From: an uncultured Mucispirillum sp.
Lineage (GTDB): Bacteria > Chrysiogenota > Deferribacteres > Deferribacterales > Mucispirillaceae
NCBI GenBank assembly: GCA_910586745.1
Contig: CAJUJZ010000010.1
Coordinates: forward strand, 1 to 32,030
Direction of reading: 5' to 3'
DNA: 32,030 nt
Shown one piece after another: positions 1 to 7,452 of this stretch (positions within the stretch are counted from its first letter, which is position 1; every line of letters starts with the position of its first letter). The position numbers and the translations under genes were made by a program. The notes below the pieces were generated by a model, which saw only the letters and a program-made list of their open reading frames with translations, ran no database searches and was not told the origin of the DNA.

Positions 1-24
1 TTATGAGAACTTAAAACTTCTGCT

Positions 25-55
25 TAAAATGTTGCAATCGTTTTTAGATTTTACA
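25..55 (+). repeat. 31-bp direct repeat, left copy, flanking module A
   Basis: Perfect 31-bp repeat, beginning TAAAATGTTGCAATCG and ending in TTTTACA, found again at 384-414. The two copies bracket the peptide/antisense-RNA module. The match stops abruptly at both edges. Possible readings are a duplication from insertion, an att-like site, or recombination scars. The sequence shows only the repeat, not the mechanism. Confidence 0.85.
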
Positions 56-80
56 GATTATCTGGGGATATTATTTTTGC

Positions 81-109
81 TTGTAATTTTTTTCTTTTTA
101 GTGTTGAAT
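81..109 (+). promoter_or_regulatory. candidate promoter of the module A peptide mRNA
   Basis: TTGTAA (81-86), a 17-bp spacer and TTGAAT (104-109), giving a predicted start near 116. The -10 match is weak. A TTGTA-type -35 also lies at the matching place upstream of the two related modules near 12.8 and 13.3 kb, which is the main support. Confidence 0.3.
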
Positions 110-164
110 ACATACGGCACAGTGCGATTGATGGGATAGCCTACATCATAATGGAGGTAGGCTT

Positions 165-239
165 ATGGTATATGAAAGCTGGATTATTCAAATAATCTTA
201 GTAATCATAATTGCCAGCTTAATACAAAAGCTGAAATAA
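165..239 (+). CDS. 24-residue hydrophobic peptide, putative type I toxin (module A)
   Basis: A 24-codon frame starts MVYESW, has an isoleucine/leucine-rich core long enough for one membrane helix, and ends QKLK. It has a GGAGG Shine-Dalgarno (153-157) seven bases before ATG and a strong terminator 11 bases after the stop. Two homologues starting MVYENH lie at 12660-12734 and 13088-13165 in the same RNA context, which makes a chance frame unlikely. In the leader, AGCCTAC (138-144) and GTAGGCT (157-163) can form a 7-bp stem that would block the ribosome site, a usual feature of type I toxin mRNAs. The Tyr-Glu near the N terminus recalls TxpA/Hol_Tox peptides of Firmicutes, but the similarity is too short to prove kinship. 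Toxicity is inferred. Confidence 0.72.
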   Translation: MVYESWIIQIILVIIIASLIQKLK

Positions 240-249
240 TCCATAGAAA

Positions 250-288
250 AACCGTCTATATATCGCAGTGTAGACGGTTATTTTTTTT
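250..288. terminator. bidirectional terminator shared by both RNAs of module A
   Basis: AACCGTCTA (250-258) pairs with TAGACGGTT (271-279) and is followed by eight T on the plus strand. On the minus strand the stem is followed by a short T run. It would end both the plus-strand peptide mRNA and the minus-strand small RNA. Confidence 0.85.
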
Positions 289-327
289 AAAACCAAAAAC
301 ACGGGCTATACATCAGTCCCCTGTGCT
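250..327 (-). ncRNA. predicted antisense/antitoxin small RNA of module A
   Basis: A minus-strand promoter (334-362) should start a transcript of about 80 nt near 327 that ends at the shared terminator. Its 5' part reads GGAGCACAGGGGACTG and folds into a GGG(A)CT/AGCCC hairpin. The same CACAGGG start and downstream hairpin occur in the small RNAs of modules B and C. Its segment GATGTA is complementary to TACATC just before the peptide's Shine-Dalgarno. Ends are predicted, not measured. Confidence 0.6.
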
Positions 328-333
328 CCTCTT

Positions 334-362
334 AATATAATCAATATTTCATATAATTTCAA
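334..362 (-). promoter_or_regulatory. promoter of the module A small RNA
   Basis: Reading the minus strand: TTGAAA (-35, 362-357), exactly 17 bases, then TATATT (-10, 339-334). The -10 and the spacing are identical in modules B and C, where the -35 is TTGCAG. The block AAAAAAGGACTTG before it is conserved too. Confidence 0.7.
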
Positions 363-383
363 GTCCTTTTTTACAACACCAAA

Positions 384-414
384 TAAAATGTTGCAATCGT
401 TTTTAGATTTTACA
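384..414 (+). repeat. 31-bp direct repeat, right copy, flanking module A
   Basis: Identical to 25-55. It lies just upstream of the small-RNA promoter and before the MATE gene, so the pair encloses the whole module. Confidence 0.85.
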
Positions 415-510
415 ATCATATACTTTCTTTAAAATACTTCTTTACAATAAAATTTGTTTTTTGTAGTGTATGTAGGATTGATTAAATCATATTTTTTTGC
501 AGGGTGATAT

Positions 511-1917
511 ATGAAAAAAGATTTAACAGTTGGAAGTCCTTTAAAATTAATCATTTATTTTACAATTCCACTATTAATAGGCAACCTTTTTCAGCAGTTA
601 TATAATACAGCAGATACAATGATAGTTGGCAGAACAATAGGTTTTAATGCTTTAGCTGCTGTTGGTGTTACTGGTGCATTAGTATTTTTTGTTATAGGGT
701 TTGCTCAAGGGCTTACAGGTGGTTTTTCTATTATCACAGCACAAAAGTTTGGTAATAAAGATGGGGCAGGGGTTAGAAAAAGTGTTGCATCATCTTTTAT
801 ATTATCATTTATAATCAATATTATTTTAACATTATTAAGTGTGATTCTTTCCGGCTGGCTTCTGCATGTTATAAAAACACCTGATGAGCTTTATGATAAT
901 GCTTGCAAATATATAGTTATCATCTTCTGGGGCACAGGAGCAGCTATTCTTTTCAATCTTTTTTCAAATATGTTAAGAGCTATAGGCAATTCAAAATGGC
1001 CATTATATTTTTTAATTATAGCCTGTATTGTAAATATATTATTAGATTATCTTTTTATACTTTATTTTAACATGGGGGTAGCAGGTGCAGCACTTGCTAC
1101 AGTTATTTCCCAAATAACAGCAAGTTTTTTATGTTTTGAATATATAAGAAGATATGTACCAGAGCTTCAGGCAAAGGGCAGTGACTGGAAAGTTACTAAA
1201 CATGACTTATGGGAGCATATAAGGGTAGGTGTACCAATGGCTGTGCAGGTAGCAATTATAGCTATTGGTATAGTAATACTTCAGTGGGCATTAAACAGAC
1301 TTGGAGCATTAGCAGTAGGTGCTTTCACTGTCGCACAGAGAATAGATGTGCTTGTAGTGCAGTGTCTTTTATCTTTTGGTATTACTATGGCAACATATAC
1401 TGCCCAAAACTACGGTGCAGGTGATATTTTAAGAATAAGGCAGGGTGCAAGGTATGGTAGTATTGTTTCTGTTGCATTTGCTGTAATAAGTGGTATATTA
1501 ATATTATTAGCAGCAGATTTTTCTGTAAGATTATTTTTAGGTAAAAATATAACTGACCCAGCACAGATAGAAGAAACTATCCGCCTTGCAAAAGTATATT
1601 TAACTATTAACTGCTCTATGTATGTATTTTTAGCACTTCTTTTAGTTTTCAGAAGCACACTGCAGGGGCTGGGTAATAGTATTATTCCAACATTTGCAGG
1701 TGTGATGGAGCTTATTATGCGGACAGTTGCCGCAATAATACTTTCTGCATATATTGGTTTTGCAGGTATATCCTGGGCAAGTCCTATTGCATGGGTTGGT
1801 GCATTTATACCAGTTTTTGCAGCTTATTTTTATATTATAAAAAGGCTTATGCGTAAATATGAAATAAAAAAAGCAAGGCAGAAACATGCAGAAAAATTAA
1901 GAGGGGCAGCATTATGA
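511..1917 (+). CDS. MATE-family multidrug/Na+ antiporter
   Basis: A 468-residue polytopic protein with about 12 hydrophobic segments, the usual MATE size. The N-terminal part (MKKDLTVGSPLKLIIYFTIP, then PLLIGNLFQQLYNTADTMIVG) is typical of the DinF/NorM-like branch common in gut anaerobes. Members exchange cationic drugs or metabolites for Na+ or H+ at the inner membrane. The substrate cannot be read from sequence. A Shine-Dalgarno AGGGTGATAT precedes ATG. The stop overlaps the next gene's start by four bases (ATGA), so the two are translationally coupled. The module A island lies directly upstream. Confidence 0.9.
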   Translation: MKKDLTVGSPLKLIIYFTIPLLIGNLFQQLYNTADTMIVGRTIGFNALAAVGVTGALVFFVIGFAQGLTGGFSIITAQKFGNKDGAGVRKSVASSFILSFIINIILTLLSVILSGWLLHVIKTPDELYDNACKYIVIIFWGTGAAILFNLFSNMLRAIGNSKWPLYFLIIACIVNILLDYLFILYFNMGVAGAALATVISQITASFLCFEYIRRYVPELQAKGSDWKVTKHDLWEHIRVGVPMAVQVAIIAIGIVILQWALNRLGALAVGAFTVAQRIDVLVVQCLLSFGITMATYTAQNYGAGDILRIRQGARYGSIVSVAFAVISGILILLAADFSVRLFLGKNITDPAQIEETIRLAKVYLTINCSMYVFLALLLVFRSTLQGLGNSIIPTFAGVMELIMRTVAAIILSAYIGFAGISWASPIAWVGAFIPVFAAYFYIIKRLMRKYEIKKARQKHAEKLRGAAL

Positions 1918-2273
1918 GACAAAAACAATTATTTATTATTTTAGGAGCAGCAGGTATCTTATTGTGGGTATACAGCATTTATTCATCTATTCCGCTTGCA
2001 AAGCATTTAAATTTTAATACTCTAAAACTGATACTTGAAAATATGCTTTCATTAGAAAGTCTTGTTACACCATTAGGTTTTATAATAGTTATTACTGGTG
2101 CATTTATTAATCAAAAGATTGCAGTAGCTGCAGGTGGCATTATTTCATTAATTATGCCTGTATATTCTGTAATAGAAAGCGGCAGTGTAGAAATTATATC
2201 AATAATTATGATATTTATTTCTATAGCAGTTATAGTATTAAGCCTTGCTGGTAAAAAACTAAAACTTAAATAA
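1914..2273 (+). CDS. small membrane protein of unknown function
   Basis: 119 residues with four hydrophobic stretches (about 7-25, 50-68, 70-88 and 92-113) and a basic C terminus (GKKLKLK). I recognise no family. The start overlaps the MATE stop codon (ATGA), so it is almost certainly made with the transporter, as an accessory subunit or a passenger gene. A hairpin at 2288-2320 separates it from the convergent rrf2 gene. Confidence 0.7.
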   Translation: MRQKQLFIILGAAGILLWVYSIYSSIPLAKHLNFNTLKLILENMLSLESLVTPLGFIIVITGAFINQKIAVAAGGIISLIMPVYSVIESGSVEIISIIMIFISIAVIVLSLAGKKLKLK

Positions 2274-2280
2274 TCACATA

Positions 2281-2320
2281 AAAAAAACTGTCTTATAAGT
2301 GGGAATCCTTTATAAGACAG
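2281..2320. terminator. terminator between convergent genes
   Basis: CTGTCTTATAA (2288-2298) and TTATAAGACAG (2310-2320) form an 11-bp stem. Seven T follow it on the minus strand, so it mainly ends the nfo-rrf2 transcript. The plus-strand T run is poor. Confidence 0.8.
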
Positions 2321-2351
2321 CTGAAATTTATTCTACTATATATTATTTTTC

Positions 2352-2780
2352 TTAATCAGGGCAGCCAAGAACTGGATATTTTTTGTTATTTAAAGAAGCA
2401 ATACTTATTTGTTTTAAGTATTCTTCCATATGGTTTTTCATTTCAAACCAAAGTCCGTAAATAGAACAGTCTGCACATACTGTGCAGTCTTTGTTATTAA
2501 CACAGTGAACAGGAACAAGTCCGCCGTCCATAACAGTGATTACATCAAGAATAGAAATTTCTTCTGCATGTCTTGCCAGTTTATAACCGCCAAGCTTTCC
2601 TGCTGTTGAAATAACAAACTTGCTTTTTTTTAAACTGGAAAAAATCTGTTCTAAGTATTTGTTAGATAAACCCAGTTTCTCAGAAAGTGTAGCAATACCA
2701 ACAGGCTTGCCTTCTTTTGAAAGCATATTCAGCGTATGCAGTGCTCTAATTGCATAGATTGATTTTGTAGTAATTTTCAT
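2352..2780 (-). CDS. Rrf2-family transcriptional regulator, probably Fe-S binding
   Basis: 142 residues from the ATG at 2780, which has a strong GGGAGGGG ribosome site directly upstream. A GTG five codons earlier would lie inside that site and is rejected. The N-terminal winged helix (MKITTKSIYAIRALHTL, LSEKLGLSNKYLEQIF, GKLGGYKLAR) is classic Rrf2. Cys93, Cys99 and Cys105 have the 6/6 spacing of the [2Fe-2S] ligands of IscR, with an extra Cys102, so a cluster-sensing role (redox, iron or NO) is likely. It follows the endonuclease IV gene by 21 bases, suggesting one operon. No isc/suf genes are adjacent. Confidence 0.88.
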   Translation of the reverse strand: MKITTKSIYAIRALHTLNMLSKEGKPVGIATLSEKLGLSNKYLEQIFSSLKKSKFVISTAGKLGGYKLARHAEEISILDVITVMDGGLVPVHCVNNKDCTVCADCSIYGLWFEMKNHMEEYLKQISIASLNNKKYPVLGCPD

Positions 2781-2801
2781 AATTTCCCCTCCCACTTTTT
2801 A

Positions 2802-3641
2802 TTAAGTGTATGAAGTAAAGTTTTCCCTTAACATTTTAATTTCTGCTGCATATCCATCAAGCTCATTTGGAGTTTCAAGATAAAAAGGCAGATGACGAAG
2901 TTTAGGGTGGTTAATAAAGTTAATAACTGCATCAAGCCCAATGGTGCCTTTACCAATTTTTTCGTGCCTGTCTTTATGGCTGTTGTAGGGCATCATAGAG
3001 TCATTTAAGTGGACAGCTTTAAGTCTTTCAAGTCCTATAACCTTATCAAACTTTTCTAATACACCTTCTAAATCATGGACAATATCGTATCCTGCAGAAA
3101 AAATGTGGCATGTATCAAGGCATACACCTAATTTGTGGTTTAATTCAACTCTGTCAATAATAGTGCGAATTTCCTCAAAAGTAGAGCCTACCTCACTGCC
3201 TTTGCCAGACATTGTTTCAAGCAGCACAGTTGTTTGATATTCTTTTTCTAATATAGAGTTAAGCATATCTGTAATAAAATATATTGCAGTATCAACTCCT
3301 TGCCCTACATGGCTTCCAGGGTGGAAATTATAAAGATTTCCTGGAATGTATTCCATAATTTCCAAATCGCCTGCCATTGTATTTTTTGCAAATTCTCTAA
3401 GTCCTGCATCGCTGGAGCAGGCATTTAATGTATATGGTGCATGAGCTAATACAGGTGCAAAATTATTTTCTTTTAATATTTCATTAAGGGCAGCAGTATC
3501 TTTTTCATTAACAGCTTTTGCTTTACTGCCTCGTGGATTTCTACTAAAAAATTGAAATGTGTTTGCACTAATACTTAATGCTTCTTCACCCATATGCTTA
3601 AAACCTTTTGACGATGATAGATGACATCCAATATTAAGCAT
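2802..3641 (-). CDS. nfo: endonuclease IV (AP endonuclease)
   Basis: 279 residues from the ATG at 3641, chosen because GGAG lies six bases upstream and the protein then starts MLNIGCHLSSSKGF as family members do. An upstream in-frame start at 3674 adds 11 unconserved residues. The TIM-barrel metal motifs are present: HAPYTLN, NFHPGSHVG, LLETMSGKG, CLDTCHIFSAGYD, HLNDS and HKDRHEKIGKGTIG. The enzyme cuts DNA 5' of abasic sites in base-excision repair with three zinc ions. Pairing with an Rrf2 regulator suggests control by oxidative or nitrosative stress, which is inference. Confidence 0.95.
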   Translation of the reverse strand: MLNIGCHLSSSKGFKHMGEEALSISANTFQFFSRNPRGSKAKAVNEKDTAALNEILKENNFAPVLAHAPYTLNACSSDAGLREFAKNTMAGDLEIMEYIPGNLYNFHPGSHVGQGVDTAIYFITDMLNSILEKEYQTTVLLETMSGKGSEVGSTFEEIRTIIDRVELNHKLGVCLDTCHIFSAGYDIVHDLEGVLEKFDKVIGLERLKAVHLNDSMMPYNSHKDRHEKIGKGTIGLDAVINFINHPKLRHLPFYLETPNELDGYAAEIKMLRENFTSYT

Positions 3642-3839
3642 TATATACTCCATTAATGTATTTAATAATTTCACTTAATACATCTATAAAAGATTGCTGT
3701 AAGTATTACAGGTAATTTTATATAAAAATAATTTAAATGCAAGTAAAATAAGAAAATATTTTTAAAAAAATATGTAGAAATAGTAAATATAAAAAAATTT
3801 ATAAATTAGTGTTTTAAACTTCAAATTGTAAAAAAACAC

Positions 3840-3873
3840 TTGTCAACAATAAAAACTTTTACTACACTATAAT
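3840..3873 (+). promoter_or_regulatory. candidate promoter for the 75-residue protein
   Basis: TTGTCA (3840-3845), a 17-bp spacer and TACACT (3863-3868). A perfect TATAAT overlaps at 3868-3873 but at a 22-bp spacing. The rest of the 265-bp gap 3642-3906 is very AT-rich and shows nothing else. Confidence 0.4.
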
Positions 3874-3906
3874 TAGTAGTTATATTTTATATGGTGGAGG
3901 CAAGAT

Positions 3907-4134
3907 ATGTATAAGCTTTTAGACATTTTAAACCCAAACCAAATCAATTTTTTATCATCAATTGGTATACCTGTTACTGATAAAGAATATACTGGCGATG
4001 AAGTCAGTGATATTTATTTTAGTGTAATGGATAAGCTCAGCGATAATCTGGGGGATGAAATTACTTCGCCAGATGAATACAGTAAAAAGTGCTCTGATAT
4101 TTTAAGCACACTGTCAAAAGTTACAAGTATATAG
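3907..4134 (+). CDS. small acidic protein of unknown function
   Basis: 75 residues with a strong GGTGGAGG ribosome site and its own candidate promoter. It has no signal peptide or membrane segment, is acidic (DEVSD, GDEITSPDEY), probably helical, and has one cysteine. I do not recognise it. It stands alone between nfo (divergent) and the ferric reductase-like gene 145 bases downstream. The ribosome site and normal codon use favour a real gene. Confidence 0.65.
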   Translation: MYKLLDILNPNQINFLSSIGIPVTDKEYTGDEVSDIYFSVMDKLSDNLGDEITSPDEYSKKCSDILSTLSKVTSI

Positions 4135-4279
4135 TTTTTAGAAATAACATACTGATATTGAACTATTTATTTGCGGACTTGTCATATCCTAATTATAAGT
4201 TTGTAACTTATTAATTCTTTTTGTGTCTTAAATATTAAGGCATATGTATATAAGTTATAAATAATATATGAGGTGAAGT

Positions 4280-5599
4280 ATGAGTAAGGCTGCAAAATGG
4301 AGTGTAGCAGGTTTTTTGCTGGGAGCGTTGATATTTTTATTATCTCCAAGTTTTAACAAACTTATTTCAAATTTTGTGTTTTGGAATGCAAAAGAGCAGT
4401 TTCTGTATTTAACAGGTTCTATTGCCATTGTATATATGGTAATGTGTATGCTGCTTTCTGTTCGTTTTAGTTTTATTAATAATTTAACCGGCGGGCTTGA
4501 TAAAGCTTATGTTATACATAAATGGGCTGGTATATGGGCATTTATTTTTTCAGTTATCCACTGGTTTATAGAAAGCTGGTTTATAGATATCTGTAAACTT
4601 CTTTTTGAAATACCGCCGAAAGTAAAAGGTGCATCTACTATAAGCGAATTTGCTAAAGCCATATATCATATAGGTAATGATTTAGTAGAGTATGCTTTTT
4701 ATATAATTGTGGTAGTTTTAATTGTGGCACTAATTAAAAAAGTACCATACCACATATTCAAATATATTCATAAAATTATTCCAGTTCTTTTTCTTGTTAT
4801 TGCATATCACTCTTTTACAATACAGATTAAAGGTGTATGGTTTGGTTCTATTGGCAGTTATCTTTTATCTGCAGTAATATTTGTTGGTGTAATTGCTGCT
4901 GTTATAGATTTATTCCAGTTAATAGGCTGTAAACATAAAGTATTTGCAGAAGTAGTGAAAGCAGAACATGATGAAAAAAGTAAAACTCTTGAAGTAGTTT
5001 TAAAACCAGCTGAGTATTTTGAATACACTGCAGGCCAGTATGTATTTTTAAAATTCTGCCACAGTAGATATCCACACCCATTTAGTATTGCAGGATATGA
5101 TAAAGAGAGCAATACACTTAGATTTTTGATAAAAGAGCTTGGCGATTTTACAAAAGAGCTTCCAAAAAATATTAAAAAAGATGATGTTATTACAGTGGAA
5201 GGTCCTTATGGTAATTTTACATTTAATGACAGCAGAGCTCAGCAGATATGGGTAGCAGGTGGTATTGGTTTTACTCCATTTGCAGCAAGGCTTGAATACC
5301 TTGTATCCCTTGGCAAAAAAGTAGATAATGTAGATTTCTTTTACAGTGCAAGGGGAGAAAACCCATACCCTGAACTTGCTGCATTAAGTGAAAAAGCAGG
5401 TGTTCGTTTCCATTATAGAAATACATCAAAAGATGGCAGGCTGAATTTTGACATAATAAAAGAAAAAATAAAAGATGTTAAAAATATATCATTATGGTAC
5501 TGCGGCCCTGCCGCTTTTGGAACTGCAATGCAGAAAGGTGCAGCAGACTACGGCATAAGCAAAAAAGATATCCATTATGACAGCTTTGATATGCGTTAG
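4280..5599 (+). CDS. ferric reductase-like transmembrane flavocytochrome
   Basis: 439 residues. The N-terminal half (about 1-215) has six or so membrane helices with two histidine pairs, His80/His94 and His164/His177, the pattern that binds two b hemes in ferric reductase/NOX/YedZ-like domains. The C-terminal half is a ferredoxin-NADP reductase module: a FAD-binding HPFSIAG near 266 and a nucleotide-binding GGIGFTPF near 327, ending in DSFDMR. It would move electrons from cytoplasmic NAD(P)H across the membrane to an outside acceptor (ferric iron, oxygen or other); the acceptor is not determinable. It is monocistronic with a terminator behind it. Confidence 0.88.
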   Translation: MSKAAKWSVAGFLLGALIFLLSPSFNKLISNFVFWNAKEQFLYLTGSIAIVYMVMCMLLSVRFSFINNLTGGLDKAYVIHKWAGIWAFIFSVIHWFIESWFIDICKLLFEIPPKVKGASTISEFAKAIYHIGNDLVEYAFYIIVVVLIVALIKKVPYHIFKYIHKIIPVLFLVIAYHSFTIQIKGVWFGSIGSYLLSAVIFVGVIAAVIDLFQLIGCKHKVFAEVVKAEHDEKSKTLEVVLKPAEYFEYTAGQYVFLKFCHSRYPHPFSIAGYDKESNTLRFLIKELGDFTKELPKNIKKDDVITVEGPYGNFTFNDSRAQQIWVAGGIGFTPFAARLEYLVSLGKKVDNVDFFYSARGENPYPELAALSEKAGVRFHYRNTSKDGRLNFDIIKEKIKDVKNISLWYCGPAAFGTAMQKGAADYGISKKDIHYDSFDMR

Positions 5600-5642
5600 A
5601 AAATTAATATAACAAAACAATTGTTCGTCTATTATTTTTAAC

Positions 5643-5686
5643 AAAAAAGGCTGGTTGTATTCTAAAAAACACACCAGTCTTTTTGT
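5643..5686 (+). terminator. rho-independent terminator after the flavocytochrome gene
   Basis: AAAAAGGCTGGT pairs with ACCAGTCTTTTT (5673-5684) with one G-T wobble, followed by further T. The A-rich 5' arm suggests it could also work on the minus strand. Confidence 0.65.
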
Positions 5687-5766
5687 TTTACTTTATTTAT
5701 CAATAATTTATGAGTGGCATATATTTTGCTATGTTATAGAGCAGTAGTAAATAAGGGGTGTAATAT

Positions 5767-6705
5767 ATGCAAAAAACACTATCAAAAGCTTTTACAATAA
5801 AAGGAATTGGACTTCACAGCGGCAAAGAGTTTACAGCAGTGGTAAGCCCTGCTCCAGAAAATACAGGTATTCAGTTCAGGCGTGATGATGTGCGTCACTG
5901 CGAATATACTCGTATTACTCCTTATAATGTTTCTTCTACTCAGCTTGCTACAACTATTGACTGCGGCGGTCTGCCTATCAGCACAATAGAACATTTTTCT
6001 GGTGCATTTTACGGGCTTGGTCTTGATAATGCTTTCGTTTCAGTTTCTGGAACAGAAGTGCCTATATTAGATGGTTCTGCAAAAGAGATTATGGAGCATA
6101 TTGAAAAAGTCGGCTTAAAAGAGCAGAAAGCACCAAGAAAAGTTTTAAAAGTAACTCGTTCTGTATCTATAGAATATGAAGGCAAAACAGTGGAAATTGA
6201 GCCTTATGATGGTTTTCAAATAACTTTTGAACTTGATTATCCACATCCAGTAATAGGCAGGCAGATTTTTACTTATGATTATAATGAAAATACATTCCAT
6301 AACGAAATAGGTATTGCCCGCACTTTTGGTTTTAAAAGAGAAGTGGAAGCATTATGGTCTATGGGGCTTGCAAAAGGCGGCTCTCTTGATAATGCTATTG
6401 TAATAGATGATAAAGAAGGGGTATTAAATAGTGAAGGTTTAAGAGCAGCTGATGAGTTTGTCCGCCATAAAATACTTGATATGTTTGGCGATTTATCATT
6501 AATAGGCTACAGACTGCAGGGTAAAATTAAAGCCAGCAAATCAGGTCATCAGGTAAATAATGTATTTGCAAGAACTCTGCTTGAAGCAACTAACAGTTAT
6601 GTGATAGAAGAAGTTCAGGATAAACAGGAAAGTATGCAGGCAGTCACAGCAGAAAATATTTCATTTAATCCTTTTGTGGCTTCCCCATCTGTCAGCCCCG
6701 CATAA
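5767..6705 (+). CDS. lpxC: UDP-3-O-acyl-N-acetylglucosamine deacetylase
   Basis: 312 residues, the usual length plus a short unconserved tail (after about 285). LpxC catalyses the committed, zinc-dependent deacetylation step of lipid A synthesis in the cytoplasm. Visible motifs: KGIGLHSGKE at the N terminus, zinc ligands His76 (STIEHFSGA), His234 and Asp238 (RHKILD), and the catalytic GHQVNN with His261. The FGFKREVEAL and GGSLDNAIV segments are also typical. A GGGGTG ribosome site precedes ATG. No other lpx genes are adjacent. Its presence shows that the cell makes lipopolysaccharide or lipooligosaccharide. Confidence 0.96.
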   Translation: MQKTLSKAFTIKGIGLHSGKEFTAVVSPAPENTGIQFRRDDVRHCEYTRITPYNVSSTQLATTIDCGGLPISTIEHFSGAFYGLGLDNAFVSVSGTEVPILDGSAKEIMEHIEKVGLKEQKAPRKVLKVTRSVSIEYEGKTVEIEPYDGFQITFELDYPHPVIGRQIFTYDYNENTFHNEIGIARTFGFKREVEALWSMGLAKGGSLDNAIVIDDKEGVLNSEGLRAADEFVRHKILDMFGDLSLIGYRLQGKIKASKSGHQVNNVFARTLLEATNSYVIEEVQDKQESMQAVTAENISFNPFVASPSVSPA

Positions 6706-6761
6706 TATACATTATTGACAGTATATTATATATATGATAAATACTATTTAAGGGGTAAAAT

Positions 6762-6956
6762 ATGAAAGAGAGTTTAGCAGATACAAAAAAGTGGCGAGAA
6801 GAGCAGGAAAAAAATATTAAATATTTTAATAATATATCAAATATGACTTTGCCAAATGACGGCAATTTACCTAATTATGATGATTTATCAGATAAATTAA
6901 ATAAAAATTTCTCAAATTTTATAAATAATATTGATAAAGCTGTCAGTGATAAATAG
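6762..6956 (+). CDS. small hydrophilic protein of unknown function
   Basis: 64 residues, charged and asparagine-rich, probably mostly helical, with no cysteine, signal or membrane segment. AAGGGG lies upstream of ATG. It is followed seven bases later by another unknown gene, so the two are likely co-expressed between lpxC and proS. I do not recognise a family. The low GC and asparagine content suit the neighbourhood and do not by themselves show transfer. Confidence 0.55.
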   Translation: MKESLADTKKWREEQEKNIKYFNNISNMTLPNDGNLPNYDDLSDKLNKNFSNFINNIDKAVSDK

Positions 6957-6963
6957 GTATTAC

Positions 6964-7428
6964 ATGCAGTTTGATAATGATGATTTTATAAATCAGGAAG
7001 TGGATGTTATTCTAAATTTCTATAGAAATTCCTTTAGTAAATCCTATAAATGTGTTCTACAACTTCAATTATTACGGCATACTATTACTTGTTTTGCTAA
7101 AGATTTAAATAGACTATGTAGTTTTCATTGTATAGATATTCCAGACAAGCATAAACAAGTGATACATTTAATATATTGGGTAGTCAAAATAAAGCCAATA
7201 CATCTTATAGATGGAAAAGGTAATTTTGACAGACCAAGTGTGCCATTTATTAATGAGATTTTTGCTTGTTATGTTGGACTTACAAGGTTAGGCATATATG
7301 TTATGAGCATTAGTAATATATTTTTAAAAAATTTTTTATATATGCTTCATTTTAGAGAAATAAAGCCAGAGCCTCTTTATTTATTTTTATATACTTTAGA
7401 AAAAGCATATATGAAAGAAATTCCATAA
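6964..7428 (+). CDS. hypothetical protein, 154 residues
   Basis: Starts at ATG 6964 (MQFDNDDFINQ), just after the previous stop. An in-frame ATG at 6931 would overlap that gene and has no better ribosome site. It is helical with several aromatic-rich moderately hydrophobic stretches (QVIHLIYWVVKI, IFACYVGLTRLGIYVMS, FLKNFLYML), four cysteines and a basic character. It could be a peripheral or weakly membrane-associated protein. No known domain is recognised. proS starts 24 bases downstream. Confidence 0.55.
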   Translation: MQFDNDDFINQEVDVILNFYRNSFSKSYKCVLQLQLLRHTITCFAKDLNRLCSFHCIDIPDKHKQVIHLIYWVVKIKPIHLIDGKGNFDRPSVPFINEIFACYVGLTRLGIYVMSISNIFLKNFLYMLHFREIKPEPLYLFLYTLEKAYMKEIP

Positions 7429-7452
7429 AATAAATGATTTAAGGTAAAAGTT

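Noticed and set aside
25..414. The 31-bp repeats as a CRISPR array
   Set aside because: Only two copies 359 bp apart with a transcribed module between them, no regular spacers and no cas genes.
2796..3674. Longer starts for nfo (3674) and the Rrf2 regulator (2795)
   Set aside because: The shorter starts have strong ribosome sites at proper spacing and match the family N termini.
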